From NCBI GenBank assembly GCA_964023275.1, contig OZ029915.1:14142712-14206711 (forward strand): DNA of 64,000 bases, written 5' to 3'. Below the pieces are notes generated by a model. That model saw only the letters and a list, made by a program, of their open reading frames with translations, ran no database searches and had not been told where the DNA came from. The position numbers were made by a program, and so were the translations under genes. Source of the DNA: Norana najaformis (lineage: Eukaryota > Annelida > Clitellata > Crassiclitellata > Hormogastridae). Below, in pieces: positions 38,701-48,479 of this stretch (its first letter is position 1; every line of letters begins with the position of its first letter).

Positions 38701-41700
38701 ATTTGTGATGCTGTTGTGTTTTATTTGGATCATTGCATTAGGTAAACTGCTAAGCAGAATTAGCCATGCCTGGCATAATTTTGTTTTTCTTACTTCTCTA
38801 CTTGGAATGCCTCGGCATGTGTTGCAGATCCATGTTTTGTTCAAACAAGGAGTTGCTTTGTTGATTAAAAATCTAAACTTGCCCTTGCAAATGACAATAC
38901 CTTTGGTTTTAAAAGTAAATTGTCCATTATTGTGTTTGATGCTTATAATAATTATTGCCATTTAGCAATAATTATCATGTGTGACATGCAAAATCCTAAC
39001 GAAGAAAACAATAATGTGGTTGTCCAACTGAATGCCATATGCAGCTTGCGCATTATTAGATACCACATCAGGTATACAGCAGTTCTTATCACACTGATTG
39101 AAATGCCGACTCAAGCATCCATATTTGTATATATCTGCAGGAAATAATTTCACACGACACTGTTGAGTTAACAATTTTAATCACTGTCAAAAATTGTGTT
39201 ACACGATTAACAATGATTAAGTGCCAGCCCTAATAATTAGATATTACATTTTGCTAAATTTTTATGAAGAAGCATGTTTGATACTCCATATATCTAAAAC
39301 TATGTTAGTTAGTGCTAAGCATTTTACATTTCCTGAAAGTACAGAGCAAACTGAAGCTAATGGAAAGTTTCGCATTTCTGCATGGAATAGCCACTGAAAT
39401 ACAGTGCCTGAGAAACATTTTAAAAAAATATTTTTAATTAGCTGCAGCTCTGAAAATTGGGCAACACCAGGTGTGTTGTACGCCTCATATCTCAGAAACT
39501 ACCAGGTATTAAGATCTAAAACTTTGCAGGCCTTGAGACATGTTCGTCAACATATTGGCCAAAAATTATTGAAATATGAGATGGGGACCACTGGTTGCAC
39601 ACAATTAAGGAAAACCTCAGCGGTTCATGCAGTGACCCTGTAATACTCACTAGAAGTGTCCATGATGTACGAATGAGGAAAGATAAGCCCAAGGACCAAG
39701 CATTTCTGGTAAACAGGTGGGTCTTAAACGTTACTGGCACTCGGCTAGCAGAACTTGCAAAGCTGACAGGAGTAGTAAAACCTGCAATGATTTTAACACT
39801 CCTGTCCTGATTTTAACACTCCTGTCCTGGGGCTTGGAATGATCTACTGTTGGATTAGTTCTTTCAAAGTTACTGATGTTAAAGGTGTGCACAAGAGTGA
39901 ATTCTTTTTGCATTGTTGACATGTTTTCATAATATATTATAGGCTTACAAAAACTTTGGTAATCGTATAAGTAACTTGAAACTGAAGCTGATGGAATATC
40001 AGAAACTCATACCTGACCCTCGATCTCGATCACCGTCAGCGACCAATGCCAGAGTGAGCGCTGATAGCCTTCCTGCTGCCGAATCTTTCAATGTAAAGAA
40101 AACCTCAGATGTTTTAACATCTTCAAAGAACGATTGCATGAGCAGTAATGGTAAGTCCTACAGTAATAACTGCAAAACTATTATTATAAAAGTCATTCTG
40201 ACAAACACACAAGTAATGTACTTCTTTTAACGTGGAAAGAGGGAGCCACAGGCCGTACCACATCATAACAGTGTTATAAAGATTTTGCCTAAATTCTTGC
40301 ATATTTCAGAATTTGTGCAAGAAGCACTGCACTGGCTTCCTATCATTTAACGAGTAAGATTGAGGATCCTCCTCCTGGGAGAGGCTTCACTTGTTGGCAC
40401 CACCCCAGCATACTTATGTTCCAGTCTTAAGTGTTCCTTGGTTCCTTGTTTGCTGATCGAAGACTCTGTTTCTGCCAGCTGTGTTCTGTATTCTGCATAG
40501 AAAAAGTAGAGCACTCCTGTAAGCTAACCCTGAGGGGCAACCATGGGTATGAAGTGACTTCATTTTCTTGTTTAGGTCTGGGCTAGAGCCTCACCTTTTT
40601 GGGTTGTTTGTTGTCCAAAGCATGTCTTCCAGTATCTGGATCATGACTGGTTGATTCATATAACTGCCACTTGTTAAAGGGGTGTGTGTAAAGAGGCTTC
40701 TGTGCTTTCCCTCATATCATTTAATCAGTCTAAGTCATGCATCTGTGTTATTATATTACATTATTATTATATTCATTATCATCATCATAAACCATGGGCT
40801 TAACGCCAGTAGATGTCCAATATCATTCTCACTATGTTCCCCCACTGTTGTCTTTCCAGTGTAGAATGGCTCAGCTCCTGGAGTGATGTTCCACACCATT
40901 CAGTTACTGTATGTCGTCTACTAATTCTTTATGGGGGTCGTCCTCTCTTGTTTGGTCCATCCATCATTCCGAACACTAATGTCTTGATCTTCCTATCTTT
41001 GCTAATTCTACATATGTGACCAGATAATCCCGGTTTCCTTTGAACTACCTTCTACATCAAGTTCTCTTTGAGATTTATCTGTCTACATTGCTCACCTTTT
41101 GTGTCCGTCCTATTTCATAATCTTCCTATAGGATTTTCTCTTGAAGGCCAATATCCTTCTTTCAGCATCTTGCGTTATTACCCAAGCCTCACATCCATGT
41201 AACATCCTACTGAAAACACATGTTTTCAGAACGCTCAGTTTTGTCTCCAGCTTTATGGCTTTGCTTTTCCAGAGCTTTTCCATAGCTTTAGTGTTGCTGT
41301 TGTCTTTGCAATTCTGACTAGTATTTCTTTCCTACTATCCAAGTCATACATCATTTTACATCCAAGATATGTTTTCAACATTTTCCAACTGAATGCCATC
41401 TATGGCCATCTTCTTCGTTAAATTCTTTTTGCCAAATGCCATTGTTTTTATTTTTTCAAAATTTATGGTAAGGCCATATCTCTTTCCTTCTTCATTCAGA
41501 GTTTGTACTGTATTTTTTCAAAATTCATGGTAAGGCCATATCTCGTTCCTTCTTCATTCAGAGTTTGTACTGGATTTTTTCAAAATTCATGGTAAGGCCA
41601 TATCTCTTTCCTTCTTCATTCGGAGTTTGTACGGGATTTTTTCAAAATTCATGGTAAGGCCATATCTCTTTCCTTCTTCATTCAGAGTTTGTACTGGATT

Positions 41701-44700
41701 TTTTTCAAAATTCATGGTAAGGCCATATCTCTTTCCTTCTTCATTCAGAGTTTGTACTGTATTTTTTTCAAAATTTATGGTAAGGCCATATCTCTTTCCT
41801 TCTTCATTCAGAGTTTGTACTGTATTTTTTCAAAATTCAAAATTCGTGGTAAGGCCATATCTCTTTCCTTCTTCATTCAGAGTTTGTACTGTATTTTTTC
41901 AAAATTCATGGTAAGGCCATATCTCTTTCCTTCTTCATTGAGAGTTTGTACTGTGTGCTCCAATCATTGTTTGTCTTCTCCAATCAGGTCAATGTGCTAG
42001 TGACTGATACTTCTTCATGATTTTCCTTGATCTTGTCCAGTGCTGTTTTTAGATGTGTGATGAAAACACCTCTGCTTGTGTCAAACCAAACTTCAGTTTC
42101 GCCACACACTCTGACCGCTGCCTGTTGATTTCCTTCAGTAGACGAGTCAGTTTATTATCCACGCCATACAATTCCAAGACCGCCCACGTTACACTTTGAT
42201 CGATGGTATCGAAGGCCTTTTTGAAGTCTACGAAGCAGTTAGAGATTTTCTTGTTCTTTCTTCAGGCTTTTTCTCCTTTCAGTCTCAGTGGTAGTATCAG
42301 TTGTAAAGTACTTACTGTCTCTTCTAAATCCTGCCTGCTTGTCTGCAAGCTGTTCTTCAATCTGGCTTCTAAATCTTTCTGTTAGTATCGTCATCAGTAC
42401 TTTACCAAGGTGACATCAGTGCGATAGTTCTGTAATTATTGTATTCTAGTGCATTTCCTTTCTAGTTTTAAAACTAGAATTGGATTTTTCATTCCTCTGG
42501 TGTGCATCCTTCTTTCCATACTGCATTACAAAGCCTGTGTTTCTCCTGTATTATGTTATCTCCTCCATTTTTTATCATCTTGCCTGTTATACCATCATTG
42601 TTCGGACTTTTGTTGTTTTTCAATCGTTGGACAGCTCTTATCACCTCTCTCTCCTAGATATCATTTCCAATATCTTCAACTGGTGGAGATATTTCTTTCA
42701 GTTTTATAATTACCTGTTTTGCGATATCTTGATCCATTTGCACTTTGTACAAGCTGCTACAGTAATCTGTCCATCTTAGTACAATGTCTGCTTTGTTCAT
42801 CAGCACTGCACCCTTTTCATCCTTGATTGCTGCAAGTCTTGGCTGCCATTTTGTGTTAATATTCATGATCTTCTTGTATACCTCTCTTGTTTTGCATTCT
42901 CCGTAATATTTTTCTATGTGTCTACATTGGTCTTCGACCATTTGGCTTTATCTGCTCTTGCCGCCTTCCGTACTTCATTGCCTTTTGCCCTGTCTAGTCC
43001 CGCTGCTGCATCAGAGCTATCTCTTCTGATCTTCAGTTCTCTTTTCTCTTGCATCAGTCTCACAGTCTCTGGTGTGATCCATTTTTTTATTGATCTGCTT
43101 TTGTTCTGGGACCACCTGTTGTGCTGCCTCCATTATCGCTGCGGTCAGTTGCTCTGCCCTTTTATCTATATCCTGTTCCTAACCATGTTCTTTAAGCTTT
43201 GCTTTCAGTGCATTTTGATATGCACTCTGTATTTCTTCTTCAGCTAGTCTTGTTTGCAATAAACCTCCTTTTCATCTGCATTTGATTTGAGTTCTTTTTC
43301 TTTTCATGTACGTACTAATTAGTATTAAGTTTCAATGTATAGATTAGTAACAGTAGTTAATTACGAATTTAGGTTAATTTTAGCCGCCCAGTTATAGAGT
43401 AAGTAGGACTTTAATTGTACTAAAGGCCAGCTTAAGTAGTTAGCTAGATTTAGTTTAGATGGGGATTTGTGCTGTCTTGACTGAGCGTTTTCAGTGCAAA
43501 TCAAACGTCCAATGAAAATGTTATGGATGTCTTGTCTTGTCTTGTCCCTCCTCATTGCTGCGGATCGGAGACCATGGCCAGCGACGTCAGTCTTCTCCAC
43601 TCAGTTCTGTCTCTTGCCTTCCTTGTGCAGTCCGCCATCGACATCCCCATCCACTCCGTCACGTCGTCCCTCCAGCGCCTTCTCGGTCTTCCCCGAGGTC
43701 TTTTTCCCTCCATATATCCCTGGCATATGAAGGCCGGTAGATTGTCTGCTCTAATCATATGTCCAAAGTAGCCCAGCTTTCTGCTCATCACCACCTCCAG
43801 CAGGCGTCGCTCCGGCTTCAGTTCCTCCAGAATCGACTCATTTGTCCTGTGCTCACTCCAACTGACCCTCAGCATCCTCCTTGTACGTCGTCATTTCGAA
43901 CGCTGTTATTCTTCTTCTATCTTCTTTCCGCAGTGTCCAGGTCTCACACCCATACAGCGCCACCGACCACACCAGTGCGCTTACGAGCCTTAGTTTCAGC
44001 CAGGTTCCCAGAGCCCTGTCCCTCCAGATCACTGCAAGCGAGCTCATGATCGTGCGCGCCATCCCCAATCTGGCTCTTATTTCTCTGCCCCCATCTCCAG
44101 ATTGCTCTATCACAGCACCCAGGTATCTGAAAGACTCCACCTGTTCCAGGACTGCACCATTACACATGATCGTAATTCTTTCATGTTCTCTGTCCACTAC
44201 CATCACCTTTGTTTTCTTGGTATTGATTTCCAGTCCATAGTTATTTGACGCCTCGTTGACTCTGTCCAGCAGCTGTTGGAGCTTTTCTCTTGACGTCGCA
44301 ATCAACACAATGTCATCCGCATATCGCAAGTTATTTATCGTTCTCCCGCTTATTGTTACACCAATCCACGTAAGTTCGTCGGCAGATTCTCTCATCACCT
44401 CCTCCGAGTAGCTGTTAAACGACATTGGCGATATCAAGCATCCCTGTCTTACTCCTTTTCCAATTCTGAATGGTGAATCAGCAAAGTCGAAAAACGCCAT
44501 GGATTTTACAGATGAGATTTAACCATGAAATGGATGAGGTGATAACGTATTCGCTTAGTTAAGTGATTACGTCATGGATTAGCAGATGATCTGTGAGCTG
44601 TATTAAAGAGAATGTTCAGAAATCAACAGTCTTGTGTTGGCTATGGAAACGATAAGACCGTGTGGATTGTCTTCATATTTTTTTATTAAAGGTCAAGATT

Positions 44701-45303
44701 CGGTGATTTAAGCGTAATTAATTACTGTGAGGCTTTGCGATTAATTGTGCTATAGTTTCGGCAGAGGAAACTGTAAGTCTTACCAATTGAAAGAGAGTAG
44801 ATTTGATCGTAAGCGGACTGTGAAAAGAAATCTGTAGTCGAGACATGTCTGAAAAGATGGTGAATGAACGGTTATTGCAACGCCAAGTTGTTGAACTAAT
44901 TCCCTTAAAACTTGTTGAAAGATAAGTTGTCGTTTTTGGTGGACCTATCGCTGAAACTAGTCAGAAGTCATCCTGGTCAACTGATCATTGCAAAGTTATT
45001 TCGAAGAATTTGCACGAAATCCATCAATGAATTTGATGGGTGAACCTATGTCTACTGTAGAGGATGCCATTTCGAAGCAATTGAAGAAAAGAGCAAAGTG
45101 CATGATTACACTTCAGAAAACCAACTATGGACGTTTCATCCAAATGGACAGTGAAAGAATTGAGCTTCAAAGAACTTCTTGAAGTGGGAGGGAGGTCATT
45201 AAATTATTCATAAGTTTGGTGATTAGCTGGCCATAAGTAGGTTAGTTTTGACATTTTTTGAAACTGCAGTTCTGTAAATTAATGTCTTGTTGGAAATAAA
45301 TTT

Positions 45304-45392
<89 letters not shown>

Positions 45393-47440
45393 TTAAAGGC
45401 CTTATTTGTTGACTATTTATAACAGTTGAATCTCATGCTGCCAACATTGCACAATCCTGTTACTTACCTTAGATGAATTTGACTATTCGTTGGTCTCTAA
45501 GTCATGATGCTGTCCATGCTCTGTCCATTTGCTAATTTTTATCATGCCTGGACTTTTGCAATTCAGTGTGCTGTTCTCTGCCTTGTTTCCTTTGTGGCTT
45601 CTCATGCAGTTTGTTCTGCATGCAGCTACTCGCCTTGTTCTTCGGCTTCCTTCAAGATCTTCAAGATCTCATGTTACAGACATTTTCCAGCTTCCAGTCC
45701 AGTTTAAAGTTGTTGTCCTTGTATACAAAGTGCTTCATGGTCTAGCACTGAACTACCTTGCTGACTTGTGCATTTCACCATGTTTAATCCCCCCAGGAAA
45801 AACTTAAGATCAACTTTTTATGGCCAGCTGTTTGTCCCAATTTATCCAAAAAAAGATTTGTGGTTTCCATGTCTTTTCACTATTTCTCATCTATGGAATT
45901 CACTGCTATCAGCTTTGTGGGACCCTTCTCTTTCTCTTATCGCATTTTGCAAACAATTGAAAATTAATAAATATCTTAATAATAATAATAATAATAATGT
46001 TACTGTTTATCAGCAGAATTTAAAACTTAATTTATCTGAATTTTTATATTTACATTGTTTATTTGACTTTTCTTCAACTGAATGGTAGCTGATGTCTTTC
46101 TAGGTCTGGAGACTATTCTTCCAAAGCTGGAGAAAGGGTTTATGACTTTCCTACCAAAGAGGATTCCCAGTCTTGGTTCACAGTATGCAGCTGATGTGGT
46201 GGTTGAGGCAACACCTGCTGCCGTGGCTGAGGGAGATTCTACTCCAGTACAGGATGAAGAGCCAGATGAGCCTTTGCCATTTGATAATCCAATGGAGTTC
46301 CTATCACAACTCATAAATAGGTCAGCCAGTCAACTGCCGTTGTCAACAGCTGTAAATTTGCCACCGGTCGCAGATGAGTTGAAGGATCAGAATAGTCAGT
46401 GGGCGGAATGGCAGGTCGAAGGGAAGACAGTGGGGCATGGTTTTTCTCACCATCAAGACCCATCATCATTCTTGGAAGTTTCTCATCAGCAGATGCCAGC
46501 TGACTCCAATTTCTCTATAACTGTTGAGGGACCGGTTGTTTCAATATCAAGCGCTGAGGCTGATGTGGATATTTCAGCTGATGTACATTCTGGCCTACCT
46601 GATGAGTCTGTTCTGCATGCTACAGAGAATTTCACACTGCCAGGTGTTGAGCACTCACAGATAAGTGGGAATTTGGAGTCAATTCACCAGGCTCATTTAC
46701 CATCCTACAGTCACCACCTCTGCCCTAATAATGCTGAATTCTCCTTTTCGTCCGGGGTGTTCTCGACTTTGCCGCATTCTAGCAGCACGGAAGTTTATAA
46801 GGGAAACACTTATGATAACAATAAAACATATTTTGCTCTTTCTGCAAGGAACTGTCTTCATGGTTTAGAAGACGATTGCATGGATTTACAAATACCTCTC
46901 CCACTGGAAGCAGGCAGTACATCTCATGAACATGCAGTGAACCAGTGTCATAGATTAAGACCCTCACATCCATATCTGGTGAACAGCAGTAGCTGCAGGC
47001 TACCTCTTCAACAGCCATTTCATCGGAATGAGTTTCATTCAACAAGAAAAACATTTCCAAGGCAACAGTTGCCACAGCTGCAACCCTTGAATGTACCTCA
47101 AGCCCATCAGGAGAGATTTCAGTTCGAAGGACTGCAGTGTTGTGTGAGCCCTCTAGAAAGTGTGAATTATGGGAGTACTGCATTGCTGCATTGCCAGGAT
47201 CCTTCATCGTTGGCTTTTCGGTTTGGTTCTGTTTCACCATCCAGCTGTCCCGTAACAAGTCATCTGGATTCAGCAGACACTGCTTTCTGGCCTCACTTTT
47301 CTTTCAACCAGACATGGAAGCTAGGAGAGAATCAAGATCAAATGTTTTCTTCAGTGGTGGCTCACATGGGACAGTTACCCAATGACCCTGAACAACAACC
47401 AAATCGAACTCATAACTGTGTAAGTAGTCAAGCACATTAA
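21188..47440 (+). CDS. RPRD2: RPRD2-like CTD-interacting domain protein, 8 exons
   Basis: Exons are 21188-21338, 22632-22761, 23305-23405, 25938-25987, 27535-27664, 37104-37282, 39943-40150 and 46104-47440. All junctions are GT-AG and stay in phase, giving 761 residues. Residues 1-127 (exons 1-3) form a CID: TQESIQSLSLWALHHK, LRLNLFYLCNEMVQTCKKRN and NVERIFRIWIERNVF match the RPRD/SCAF fold that binds the phosphorylated CTD of RNA polymerase II. Exons 4-7 (about 128-316) match the helical and coiled-coil part of RPRD2, including AYKNFGNRISNLKLKL and LIPDPRSRSPS. Exon 8 is a 445-residue Ser/His/Gln-rich tail with DNPMEFLSQLINR. The human protein is about twice as long; the tail is the shorter part here. 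The CID spacing and the PDP-S linker favour RPRD2 over RPRD1. A likely nuclear role is inferred from the family. The 3' end may be alternatively spliced. Confidence 0.92.
21430..22470 (-). mobile_element. L2/CR1-like LINE, C-terminal part plus 3' UTR (family 1)
   Basis: In RPRD2 intron 1. The minus strand reads VIFDQNLSFSYHITPLSHSC, IVHARLLYF, IQNALARAVTKTPKHHH, LKSLHWLKIPERIEYKVLSL and APPLWNKLP, a LINE C terminus, then a 3' UTR down to 21430. A frame change lies near 22100. This copy identifies the orphan tails elsewhere in the window. Confidence 0.85.
23690..23790. repeat. AT-rich microsatellite (TA)n
   Basis: About 100 bp of TA dinucleotides with CA and AATA interruptions, in RPRD2 intron 3. 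It is palindromic and could form cruciform or hairpin structures. Confidence 0.9.
24180..24660 (+). mobile_element. CR1/L2-like LINE 3' fragment
   Basis: The plus strand reads LVGAAPEYIRELC in one frame and SQTAPATFSTYLKWHLFGSV and a stop in another. These are LINE C-terminal blocks (SAPSYLREL and LKxHLF). It is strongly decayed, in RPRD2 intron 3. Confidence 0.6.
24796..25897. mobile_element. Possible terminal-inverted-repeat element
   Basis: The left edge TACTGTATTTTCGTGCATAT and the right edge read inward (TACCGCATTTTCATGCAAAT) match at 16 of 20 bases. A related edge, TACCGTCATTTTGCGCATAT, lies inside at 24975. GCATATAGC- and ATATAACCC-like words follow each edge. I see no clear target duplication and no transposase. 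It may be two overlapping MITEs. Confidence 0.4.
25988..27534. other. RPRD2 intron 4, nothing recognised
   Basis: AT-rich intron. No coding motif and no repeat shared with the rest of the window was noticed. Confidence 0.4.
27665..30139. other. RPRD2 intron 5, first part: mostly unrecognised
   Basis: A (ACTT)n run at 28212-28229 is followed by about 900 bases of non-coding sequence that could be a LINE 3' region, but I find no ORF to prove it. At 29262 CCATATTTTCCGGACTATAA starts a stretch resembling the ends of the 57771-59130 element. The rest shows nothing. Confidence 0.35.
30325..34300 (+). mobile_element. LINE B: L2/CR1-like, near full length, inserted in LINE A
   Basis: About 445 bases of leader precede a 156-codon frame (30771) that enters the endonuclease at CRIGSWNARSITNKSASIQD. 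Later frames carry LGDINIHLDQLND, HTLDVIITRSSD and YSDHFLIGFN (endonuclease), then NYRPISNLSYISKLVERFAH, SGFRRYHSTETAVLKVYND, LDFSAAFDCVDHTIL, VVPQGSIFGPLLFILYT and IYADDTQLYIKLS (RT motifs), then LHWLPIQARISFKICLFM and APSYLSSL. After a nested insertion it resumes with AGPAEWNSLPESIRRCS and ends with a stop at 34208. The 3' tail is GTATTGTATTGTATTGTAA at 34284. About 60 bases are missing between RT motifs A and B, and there are several frame changes. Confidence 0.9.
33661..34005 (-). mobile_element. LINE C: CR1/L2-like 3' end (family 2), inserted in LINE B
   Basis: It starts with a (TTGTAA)n tail and ACATTTATAAAGCGCCACTT, as at 9028-9070. The minus strand reads TRGLLVVPRVRTTTAQSRSF and VGPSSWNCLPLDLRLQL, the same family as 9020-9590. 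It splits LINE B between SYLSSLV and the TSTESRRRLRSASKG stretch. It is about 345 bp, strongly 5'-truncated, and has an open 75-codon frame. Confidence 0.85.
34951..35735. other. RPRD2 intron 5, middle: unresolved
   Basis: This may include more decayed LINE A up to about 35200. No motif strong enough to name is seen. Confidence 0.3.
35741..36220. mobile_element. Foldback MITE with inverted repeats of about 110 bp
   Basis: The left arm (GGTCATTCCAGCTCAACTCA onward, to about 35850) is the reverse complement of the right arm (about 36120-36220, ending TGAGTTGAGCTGGAATGACC). CTATT stands directly outside both ends (35736-35740 and 36221-36225), a possible 5-bp target duplication. A loop of about 270 bp separates the arms. 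There is no ORF, so it is non-autonomous. The arms are nearly identical, so it may be fairly young. Confidence 0.75.
36226..37103. other. RPRD2 intron 5, last part: nothing certain
   Basis: 36660-37030 is less AT-rich than its surroundings and could be an old SINE or LINE tail, but no pol III boxes or family match can be shown. Confidence 0.3.
37283..38059. other. RPRD2 intron 6, first part: nothing recognised
   Basis: Non-coding, no repeat noticed. Confidence 0.35.
38067..39232. mobile_element. hAT-like non-autonomous element
   Basis: The right edge read inward is TAGGGCTGGCACTTAATCAT, with TTAATCG further in; the left edge is CTAGTGCCATCCTTTGATTA, with TTTTTAATCGC further in. ATAATTA occurs just outside each end (38060-38066 and 39233-39239). 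The AGGGCTGnCA edge with subterminal TTAATCG is a pattern known from hAT MITEs. The ends are diverged and no transposase is seen. Confidence 0.55.
40290..40720 (+). mobile_element. CR1/L2-like LINE 3' fragment, heavily decayed
   Basis: The plus strand reads EALHWLPII, then LLLGEASLVGTTPAYLCSSL, matching the LHWLPI and APxYL blocks of LINE C termini. It lies early in RPRD2 intron 7. Confidence 0.55.
40740..43250 (-). mobile_element. RTE-clade LINE, decayed, carrying an internal tandem array
   Basis: In coding order on the minus strand: a linker with VEDQCRHIEKYYGECKTREV and AIKDEKGAVLMNKADIVLRW; RT start REVIRAVQRLKNNKSPNNDG, ITGKMIKNGG; the remnant of the catalytic region (HIDLIGEDKQ); LNEEGKRYGLTMNFEK; then GLSGHICRISKDRKIKTLVF, NKRGRPP, and the end of the ORF near 40790, followed by ATGATGATGATAATGA on the coding strand, an RTE-like tail. 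The endonuclease is missing. There are many stops. It is older than the 5818-6690 copy. Confidence 0.8.
41451..41955 (-). repeat. Eight-copy tandem array (62-63 bp) within the RTE LINE
   Basis: Units start with the T-run before CAAAATTCATGGTAAGGCCA at C positions 41457, 41519, 41581, 41643, 41706, 41769, 41831 and 41902. Periods are 62, 62, 62, 63, 63, 62 and 71 (the last from a 9-bp insertion). Units differ by only one to three bases. The unit is RT sequence coding, on the minus strand, for LNEEGKRYGLTMNFEK. Confidence 0.95.
43490..44510 (-). mobile_element. RTE-clade LINE, RT and C terminus (second copy in intron 7)
   Basis: A 215-codon frame (44500-43853) has RIGKGVRQGCLISPMSFNSY, INNLRYADDIVLIATSREKL and NYGLEINTKKTKVMVV; a second frame (43875-43552) has MLRVSWSEHRTNESILEEL, LGYFGHMIRADNLP and RPRGRPRRRWRDDVTEWMGM. 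One frame change near 43860 separates them. The 3' end is a (GACAA)n tail, read on the minus strand at about 43530-43550. It is 5'-truncated before the RT GxxQG block and is clearly younger than its neighbour. Confidence 0.88.
44511..45304. other. RPRD2 intron 7: unrecognised, with a small ORF remnant
   Basis: Around 44844 a plus-strand frame reads MSEKMVNERLLQRQVVELIP, and other frames nearby stay partly open to about 45180. It resembles no family I know and has stops. It may be an old retrocopy or chance. Confidence 0.25.
45306..45391. repeat. (AT)n microsatellite, about 43 units
   Basis: An uninterrupted AT dinucleotide run of about 85 bp in RPRD2 intron 7. Its length suggests active slippage or a recent expansion. 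Confidence 0.97.
45480..45998 (+). mobile_element. CR1/L2-like LINE C-terminal fragment with (AAT)n tail
   Basis: The plus strand reads FQLPVQFKVVVLVYKVLHGL, ALNYLADLC, and, in another frame, YGIHCYQLCGTLLFL, and ends in an (AAT)n tail at 45978-45998. It ends only about 100 bases before the RPRD2 exon-8 acceptor. Confidence 0.7.
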
Positions 47441-47582
47441 AGTTGAAAGCATAGCATCAGATTACCAGACACTAACGTGCTTAAAATTCTTCCCCAATTT
47501 CTTGTTGATTGTTCTGGAGTAGGTTGAAATTGAGGATGGCATTTGTAATATAGCAGCACATTCAGAAAAGAGGACCAACTAA
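47420..47582 (+). other. Possible final intron and exon of the RPRD2-like gene
   Basis: Eighteen bases before the exon-8 stop codon lies GTGTAAGT, a near-ideal splice donor (cut after 47419, phase 0). A 103-nt candidate intron follows, with CTAAC at about 47472, a pyrimidine-rich stretch, and an AG at 47521-47522. Reading on in frame from 47523 gives 19 codons (VEIEDGICNIAAHSEKRTN) and a TAA at 47580-47582. This would make a 774-residue protein that replaces the last six residues of the 761-residue form. It is inferred from splice signals only; both ends are plausible. Confidence 0.45.
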
Positions 47583-48479
47583 ACAGAAAAAGACTCTAGG
47601 ATAAAATTTGCTTCAGGTATTGAAGACTAGCGAAATGAGGATGATTATGAATGGTGCTTAACATCTTTTGAAACTTGTGACTTTGTTGCTTCTCTCAAAG
47701 AAAGCTTTGGCAGTTATGTAAATAATTATCAACATTTTGACAACAATGTTCCCTCTGATTTTTAGGTTGTGTGCCACATGGGCAGCAACATTTGGGACCT
47801 GCACTCTGGTCCTTGCAAGATTGTGCATCTGTTAGGCTTCTGTTAGGCCAAAACCAAAAGGCTGTACAATTGTGATGTGTAAAAAATGACTATAGACTAG
47901 TTAAACTTATATTGGATTGTCTCTGTTGTTTTTGTGTGATTTACCAAAGAGCATACATGTGCATGATCCAGGTTGATTGAGCACTATAAAAGAGTTTTGC
48001 TTCTTATCACAAAGTCCTGAAGTTAATGATGCATTTTCATCTTGGTTGCATTTATAAGGCTGAAGCCATGCTCATGCTTCACACTAGATGACTGGAAGGT
48101 GCACGTGGCACATGCATCTATGAGCTGTGCTAACTCACAAGTTTTTCGTTATCCAGCATGTAAAACACTACATTGTCAAATGTCTTGTTCAGTCCTGCCT
48201 TAAATTTCTCGATTGCATTATATTTACAATCGTGATACTGTTTGCATGTCTGTTTCTTCATTTGTCCTCATGTCTATGTAGTAGCTTATAATACTTCACT
48301 GTTAATCTAGTAATCATGTTTACTTTCATCTTTGTAGTGACACAAGTAAATTTCATGTTCACTTTCATCTTTTTAGTGGCACAAGTAAATTAACTTAATG
48401 CCTTCTTTGCCTAAGTAAGTGTATCCATAGACATGGAATTGGACATATGCTGACACTATTATTTTCGATATTTATGATG
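47583..48479. other. RPRD2 3' flank, nothing certain
   Basis: This probably includes the RPRD2 3' UTR. No convincing AATAAA close to either stop codon was found, and no coding match was seen. Confidence 0.3.

Noticed and set aside
41627-42000. Repetitive protein frames reading FMVRPYLFPSSFRVCT
   Set aside because: These are the antisense reading of the LINE tandem array, not a real repeat protein.
43494-44240. Plus-strand Ser/Pro-rich frames
   Set aside because: Antisense shadows of the RTE LINE at 44510-43490.
46779-47258. 159-codon minus-strand frame
   Set aside because: Shadow of RPRD2 exon 8.
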